Shown: one piece after another, positions 6,916 to 10,867 of the stretch
How the letters are laid out: every line of letters begins with the position of its first letter
Position numbering within the stretch: position 1 is the first letter of the stretch
Source: a bacterium
GTDB taxonomy: Bacteria > SZUA-79 > Acidulodesulfobacterales > Acidulodesulfobacteraceae
Reading direction: 5' to 3'
Assembly: GCA_021803845.1 (NCBI GenBank)
Contig: JAJZLA010000024.1
Location: 1 to 10,867 of the forward strand
DNA: 10,867 nucleotides
Made by a program: the position numbers and the translations under genes
The notes under the pieces: model-generated
The model's database searches: none
Told to the model about the DNA's origin: nothing
Seen by the model: the letters and a program-made list of their open reading frames with translations, nothing else

Positions 6916-7706
6916 ATGGGAAAAAATAAAATTTTCGAGGGATTCAGGGTATTAGCCAAATATAAATATCTAATATGGATATTGTCATTTAAAGAGCTTA
7001 AAATTCAATATAGAGGGTCGTATTTAGGCTTTTTCTGGTCTTTAATGAACCCGCTTTTATTGCTTATAATTTACACTTTTCTATATGTCGTAGTTTTTCA
7101 TAATCCCGTGAAAACATATACGGTCTATTTATTTTGCGGACTTTTGCCGTATTCGTGGCTTCAAAGTTCAGTTATAATCGGAACAGGTTCTATAGCAGGC
7201 TCCAGCAGTCTCGTATCCAAATCTCTTCTGCCTCCTGAAATTATCGTATTTTCCAAAGTAGGTGTCTACTTTTTAAATTTTATTCTTTCTCTGTCGGTTC
7301 TTATTATATTTATTTTATTGTTTAAAGTTCGTATCGGTTTTACTCTCGTCTATTTTCCTTTATTAGCTTTAATAGAATTTTTCCTTACCGCCGGAATTAC
7401 TCTATTTTTATCCGCTCTTAACGTTTTTTACAGAGATATACAGTTTATCATTATGAATTTGATGACGTTTTTGTTTTTCTCGCTGCCCATTATGTATTTT
7501 GACAATAATCTTCCTCCAAAAATAAGGCATATTATATATTTAGACCCGATAGCTTATTTAATGAAATGTTTTCAGGATATATTTTATTTCAATATGTCCC
7601 CGCCCCTTTTTATGTACTCGGCGTTTTATTAATTTCCTTGTTGTGTTAAATTATAGGCTATTCTTATTTTGCCTCAAGAAAGGAGCTTTTTAGTGAGTTC
7701 GTATAA
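6916..7706 (+). pseudogene. wzm: Polysaccharide ABC transporter permease Wzm, C-terminus broken
   Basis: The first frame encodes 238 residues: a cytoplasmic N-terminus, the family motif KELKIQYRGSYLGFFWSLMNP (26-46) and hydrophobic segments at about 43-61, 67-90, 114-137, 142-168 and 176-195. This is the ABC-2 permease fold that pairs with Wzt to carry lipid-linked O-antigen or capsule across the inner membrane. The frame stops at 7632, but the missing end is readable one frame away from about 7614: VLGVLLISLLC, an in-frame TAA (7647-7649), then [18 protein letters not shown], with a natural stop at 7704-7706. A single-base deletion, probably in the C/T runs at 7597-7611, plus one nonsense change explains this. 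The last transmembrane helix is therefore lost. No clear ribosome binding site precedes the ATG at 6916. The restored end overlaps the wzt start by 14 bases, the usual coupled layout. Confidence 0.85.
7680..7685 (+). promoter_or_regulatory. Ribosome binding site of wzt
   Basis: AAGGAG lies 7 bases before GTG 7693 and inside the ancestral end of wzm. It decides the start: the in-frame TTG at 7669 has no such site and lies upstream of it. Confidence 0.75.
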
Positions 7707-8469
7707 TTCGGAATATGCAGTCGGGGTAAATAATATAACAAAAATATTCAGAAGGCTGTCTTCCCATACCACTTTAAAGAGAGCCTTTATAGACGCCGTT
7801 ACGTTTAATAAAAATAAGCAGGTAAAAATATTAAAATTTACGGCTTTAAAGGACGTAAACTTTAACATAAAACGAGGCGAAACCTTTGGAATTATAGGTC
7901 CTAACGGCGCCGGAAAAAGCACTCTTTTAAAGATACTTTGCGGAATAATGAGACCGACGAGCGGAAAAGTCGCCATAAACGATTCTTTGTCCGCACTGCT
8001 TGAACTCGGCACGGGTTTTCATCCCGAACTTACAGGCAGGGAAAACATTTTAATCAACGGGTTAATCTTAGGCTTAAGCAAGAAAGAAATAGAATCAAAA
8101 TACGACGAGATAATCGAATTCAGCGGCATAAAAGACTTTATAGACGAACCTATAAAAACATATTCTAGCGGAATGGCGGTGAGGCTTTCTTTTTCGGTTG
8201 CAGTAAACGTGAACCCCGATATTTTAATTTTGGACGAAGTTTTAGCCGTAGGAGACGCCGAATTTCAGGCAAAAAGCAAAAAAAGGATAGAATAATATAT
8301 AAACAGCGGCAAGACAGTCTTGCTGGTAAGCCATGATAAAGCCGCTATATTGAATTACTGCTCCGAAGCTCTGCTGTTATATAAAGGAACCGTCTTGACG
8401 AGAGGAAAGACGGAGGATGTAGTCGGCAGGTATGAAGAAGTTGAATCGGTTAAGGCTACAGTATTATAA
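7693..8469 (+). pseudogene. wzt: Polysaccharide ABC transporter ATPase Wzt, interrupted by in-frame TAA
   Basis: From GTG 7693 the product carries Walker [10 protein letters not shown] (69-77), the ABC signature YSSGM (157-161) and Walker B ILILDE (177-182), with the long N-terminal lead-in typical of O-antigen and teichoic-acid exporters. Codon 201 is TAA (8293-8295), where relatives usually have a charged residue before a YINSGKTVLLVSHD-like strand. The same frame continues with exactly that strand, including the H-loop histidine (position 214), and ends at TAA 8467-8469. One base change restores a 258-residue protein. As it stands the ATPase lacks the H-loop needed for hydrolysis. Even the restored protein has no C-terminal carbohydrate-binding (Wzt-C) domain, so it would belong to the short type that does not read a chain-end cap. 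Its partner wzm is also broken. Confidence 0.88.
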
Positions 8470-8507
8470 TGTTGTTGAAATAAAAATTAAAAAACAAAAA
8501 CTACAAA

Positions 8508-9773
8508 ATGAAAAAATATCCTTCGGTTAGTATATTGATTCCAACATATAATAGGGCTTCTCTATTAGATAAAGCAGTAAAATCTGCTTTAGAACAGGAT
8601 TATCCGAATTTAACTGTCATAGTATCTGATGATGCGTCAACTGATAATACAAGTAACATTATTGCAAAATATTTAAAAGATGCAAGATTAAAATATTACA
8701 GAAATGATGAAAATCTTGGAGCAGTTAAAAATGTCAGAAAAATTATTTACGAATATACAAATTCTGATTGGTTTTTATTGACAGCAGATGACGAGTATCT
8801 AACAGATATATTATATATATCTAAATGTATGGCCCTTACCGATAAGTATGAAAATTTGGTGCTTATAAGCGGAAATGTGGAGTTGCATTTTAAAGAAAGC
8901 GGTAAAATACATAGACAAACAATGACTCGTCCTGAATGTGTAAGCGGTAAATGGTTTTTTTTAAATTGGAATGATTATAATTATCCTCCTGCTCCTTCAT
9001 CCATAATTAAGACCAATGTCTTGAAAAATTTTGATAATCTATTTAAAAATGGTATTACAGATGATTTCGAAGCATATTTAATGCTGTGTTTGAGTGGAGA
9101 TATTGGATTTATAAAAGATATAGCTGGAGTATTTACTGTTCATTCTTCTAACGAGGGAATCGGAAAACTTAACGCGGACAGTATAATAAACAGTTTATAT
9201 TGCATAGAAAATCCATATAATTATGCAAAAAACAGACAAGTTTTTTCGAAAGAACTTATCGAAAATTGGCGAAAAAAAATGATAGCTAATTTTTTAAAGG
9301 GTCGTATCGAACAATTAACTACCTGGAACAATGACGAAAAAGAAGCAAATCGTCTTAAGCAAAGGATAAAAAAAGAATTTCCTTTTGTTTTAAATAATTT
9401 TTATTTGCAACTATTTGTAGATAAAGGAGAATATTTCAAAGAAAAAGACAGTATTAAACAAAGTTATAATAACGAGGAATCTATTTATATTTTTGATTTA
9501 TCAGGTTATAAAAATATTTATCAAATTAGATTAGACCCATTAAACGAAAGTGTTGTTATAAGTCTTGGAAATTGTTATTTGATTTCTAAAAGCGGAGAAA
9601 AATATAAATTAAAAATTAAATCTCATAATGGCGAACTTTTTGAAAATATGTTTTATTTCGGACATAATGATCCGCAGATTATTTTATATCCTGAGACTAA
9701 TGAAAAAGGTTTTGATTTTATCAAAGAAGCAATATTTGAAATAAAATATCACTTTATTGAAGACTATATTTGA
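8508..9773 (+). CDS. GT2 glycosyltransferase with extra C-terminal domain
   Basis: The 421-residue protein begins with a GT-A family 2 domain: SILIPTYNR (8-16), the nucleotide-binding SDDASTD (40-46) and the metal-binding ADDE (93-96). Residues about 245-320 are charged and helical. Residues about 322-419 form a separate unit starting IYIFDLSGYKNIYQIRLDP, followed by alternating short strands. A similar beta-rich tail occurs on other polysaccharide glycosyltransferases; its role is unknown to me, and a glycan-binding or assembly role is only a guess. The enzyme would transfer one sugar in the cytoplasm; the donor is not predictable. The ATG at 8508 lies 38 bases after the broken wzt and has no clear ribosome binding site, only an A-rich leader. 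The gene looks intact and is even more A/T-rich at third codon positions than the radical SAM gene after it. Confidence 0.9.
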   Translation: MKKYPSVSILIPTYNRASLLDKAVKSALEQDYPNLTVIVSDDASTDNTSNIIAKYLKDARLKYYRNDENLGAVKNVRKIIYEYTNSDWFLLTADDEYLTDILYISKCMALTDKYENLVLISGNVELHFKESGKIHRQTMTRPECVSGKWFFLNWNDYNYPPAPSSIIKTNVLKNFDNLFKNGITDDFEAYLMLCLSGDIGFIKDIAGVFTVHSSNEGIGKLNADSIINSLYCIENPYNYAKNRQVFSKELIENWRKKMIANFLKGRIEQLTTWNNDEKEANRLKQRIKKEFPFVLNNFYLQLFVDKGEYFKEKDSIKQSYNNEESIYIFDLSGYKNIYQIRLDPLNESVVISLGNCYLISKSGEKYKLKIKSHNGELFENMFYFGHNDPQIILYPETNEKGFDFIKEAIFEIKYHFIEDYI

Positions 9774-9774
9774 T

Positions 9775-9805
9775 TTGACATTTAATCAAAATCATAATAT
9801 GTAAT
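9775..9805 (+). promoter_or_regulatory. Possible promoter of the radical SAM genes
   Basis: A perfect TTGACA (9775-9780) is followed after 19 bases by TGTAAT (9800-9805). Transcription would begin very close to the ATG at 9817, leaving almost no leader, which fits the lack of a ribosome binding site. The spacer is longer than the preferred 17. Confidence 0.35.
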
Positions 9806-9816
9806 AAATATATAAT

Positions 9817-10701
9817 ATGAAAAAATATATTAAATTAAAACCCCATCACAACTACGTCGCCTTTTTCCTTACTTTATCCTGCAACCTCAAATGCCCTTAC
9901 TGCATAAATATCCATAACGGCGGTTCCCGCGTTTCACAGGCTCATAGAAATGGGCTGACTGCGGAAGAATGGATTAAAGCCGCAAACAGGCTCGTATTGA
10001 GAGACGATTTGCCGCTTACGTTGCAAGGAGGCGAGCCGACATTTCATAAAGGTTTTTATAAGTTCGTTAATGAGGTAAAACCTGATATTAAAATGGATTT
10101 GCTGACTAATCTTATGTTTGACGTAGATAAATTTATCAAAGAAGCGCCGGTTTGGAGATTTAATAGAATTGCTCCTTATGCTCCTATAAGAGTCAGCTAT
10201 CATCCGGGGCAAAACGATATCGACGAGTTGATTAAAAAAACTTTAAAACTAAAGTATGCAGGGTTCAACATCGGCCTTTTCGGCATACTCCAGCCTGACG
10301 GTTCCCTTAGAGACCATATACTTAAAGTTAAAGAAAGATGTCTTGACATAGGAATAGATTTCAGAACTAAAGAATTTTTAGGCGAGTATAACGGCAAACT
10401 TTACGGAACTTTTAAATATAAAAATTCCGTAAACGCATCGGAATTAAAAACCTGCGAATGCAGGACGACGGAACTTATAGTCGATCCTTCAGGTTATGTA
10501 TATAAATGCCATGCCGATTTATATAAAGAAAGAAATTCATATGCCCATATCCTCGACGAAAACTTAAACGAAGATATGATTGACGAATTCCGCTCCTGTT
10601 CTTTTTACGGAGACTGTAATCCCTGCGACGTAAAGATAAAGACAAACCGTTTTCAAGAATACGGTCATACGAGCGTAGAAATTATAAATATAGGAAAATA
10701 A
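9817..10701 (+). CDS. Radical SAM enzyme with C-terminal cysteine-rich (SPASM/twitch-like) region
   Basis: The 294-residue protein has the radical SAM signature CNLKCPYC (C22, C26, C29), which binds a 4Fe-4S cluster and cleaves S-adenosylmethionine to a 5'-deoxyadenosyl radical. It is followed by GGEPT (71-75), the usual SAM-contact loop. Six more cysteines lie towards the C-terminus (C213, C215, C231, C261, C267, C270). Their spacing, together with DPSGYVYKC, resembles an auxiliary iron-sulfur cluster domain. Such enzymes modify peptides, sugars or cofactors; no precursor peptide gene is visible nearby. The surrounding glycosyltransferases and a second radical SAM gene 19 bp downstream make a polysaccharide-linked substrate the more likely inference. 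The start has no ribosome binding site, but the next in-frame ATG lies beyond the CxxxCxxC motif, so this start is required. The protein is probably cytoplasmic. Confidence 0.9.
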   Translation: MKKYIKLKPHHNYVAFFLTLSCNLKCPYCINIHNGGSRVSQAHRNGLTAEEWIKAANRLVLRDDLPLTLQGGEPTFHKGFYKFVNEVKPDIKMDLLTNLMFDVDKFIKEAPVWRFNRIAPYAPIRVSYHPGQNDIDELIKKTLKLKYAGFNIGLFGILQPDGSLRDHILKVKERCLDIGIDFRTKEFLGEYNGKLYGTFKYKNSVNASELKTCECRTTELIVDPSGYVYKCHADLYKERNSYAHILDENLNEDMIDEFRSCSFYGDCNPCDVKIKTNRFQEYGHTSVEIINIGK

Positions 10702-10720
10702 TATTAACCTAAAACAAAAT

Positions 10721-10867
10721 ATGGACAAATTTCTAATCGACGGACATAAACTATACTGGCACTTAGACAGGGTTCAAGAATGGCAGGAAAAAAAATATAT
10801 TTCTCCAATTTATCTTGAAGTGTCCCCCGTTTCATACTGTAATCAGAGGTGTATTTTTTGTGGCGTA
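10721..10867 (+). CDS. Second radical SAM protein (3' end outside window)
   Basis: Forty-nine codons are visible, starting with MDKFLIDGHKLYWHLDRV. They run through SPIYLEVSPVSYCNQRCIFC, whose CNQRCIFC is the three-cysteine signature of radical SAM enzymes, and the frame is open to the window end. The spacing of a WHLDRV..W element before PIYLEVSP and the cysteines resembles a radical SAM group that recurs in lipopolysaccharide and O-antigen clusters. The gene starts 19 bp after the preceding radical SAM gene in the same direction, so the two are probably co-transcribed and may act in sequence. Only the N-terminal part is seen, so any auxiliary cluster domain is unknown. Confidence 0.85.
   Translation, partial: MDKFLIDGHKLYWHLDRVQEWQEKKYISPIYLEVSPVSYCNQRCIFCGV

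Noticed and set aside
7669..7671. TTG as the wzt start
   Set aside because: It precedes the AAGGAG site; GTG 7693 lies 7 bases after it and gives the usual Wzt N-terminus.
7674..8012. Minus-strand 112-codon open stretch
   Set aside because: It is antisense to wzt, including the Walker A region.
8296..8469. Separate small gene after the wzt stop
   Set aside because: It is the same frame as wzt and carries its H-loop strand, so it is the severed end of that gene.
9934..10397. Minus-strand open stretches of 92 and 65 codons
   Set aside because: Both are antisense to the radical SAM gene and have no ribosome binding site or family features.

Overview
This window is a surface-polysaccharide (O-antigen or capsule type) locus from an AT-rich, Gram-negative-type bacterium. 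The evidence is a three-domain family 2 glycosyltransferase, further glycosyltransferases, a Wzm/Wzt ABC exporter pair, an NtrB-like kinase remnant and IS3, IS21-like and IS110 debris. A deltaproteobacterial (Desulfobacterota-like) or related anaerobe would fit, but the sequence does not fix the taxon.

Left part (1-4127), intact. The window opens inside a very large glycosyltransferase gene that is open from base 1, so its true start lies upstream. It carries three GT2 domains behind an N-terminal segment that looks like a degenerate GT9 fold. A small SAM-dependent methyltransferase follows 23 bp later with a good ribosome binding site.

Middle part (4143-8469), decayed. Every gene here is broken. 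A glycosyltransferase with 'YPDV..HY..G..EGR' repeats has a TGG-to-TGA type nonsense codon and is then cut off by insertion-sequence debris (about 4733-5887). The debris holds a frameshifted IS3-type transposase tail on the minus strand, three 23-bp direct repeats, two 24-bp direct repeats, a perfect 13-bp palindrome and an IS110-type transposase C-terminus with stop and frameshift lesions. Beyond it, on the minus strand, is an NtrB-like PAS-HisKA kinase remnant without its ATPase domain. Next come wzm (frameshift plus in-frame stop near the C-terminus) and wzt (TAA just before the H-loop). The ancestral wzm stop and wzt start still overlap by 14 bp.

Right part (8508-10867), intact. A GT2 glycosyltransferase with an extra C-terminal domain is followed by two adjacent radical SAM genes. 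The second runs off the window.

Together the intact genes suggest a glycan assembly and tailoring cluster: chain glycosylation, methylation and radical-based modification. Its local ABC export system has been lost. Either export is supplied elsewhere, the locus is dying, or the middle block came from rearrangement between IS copies. The different genes found on the two sides of the IS debris favour a rearrangement.
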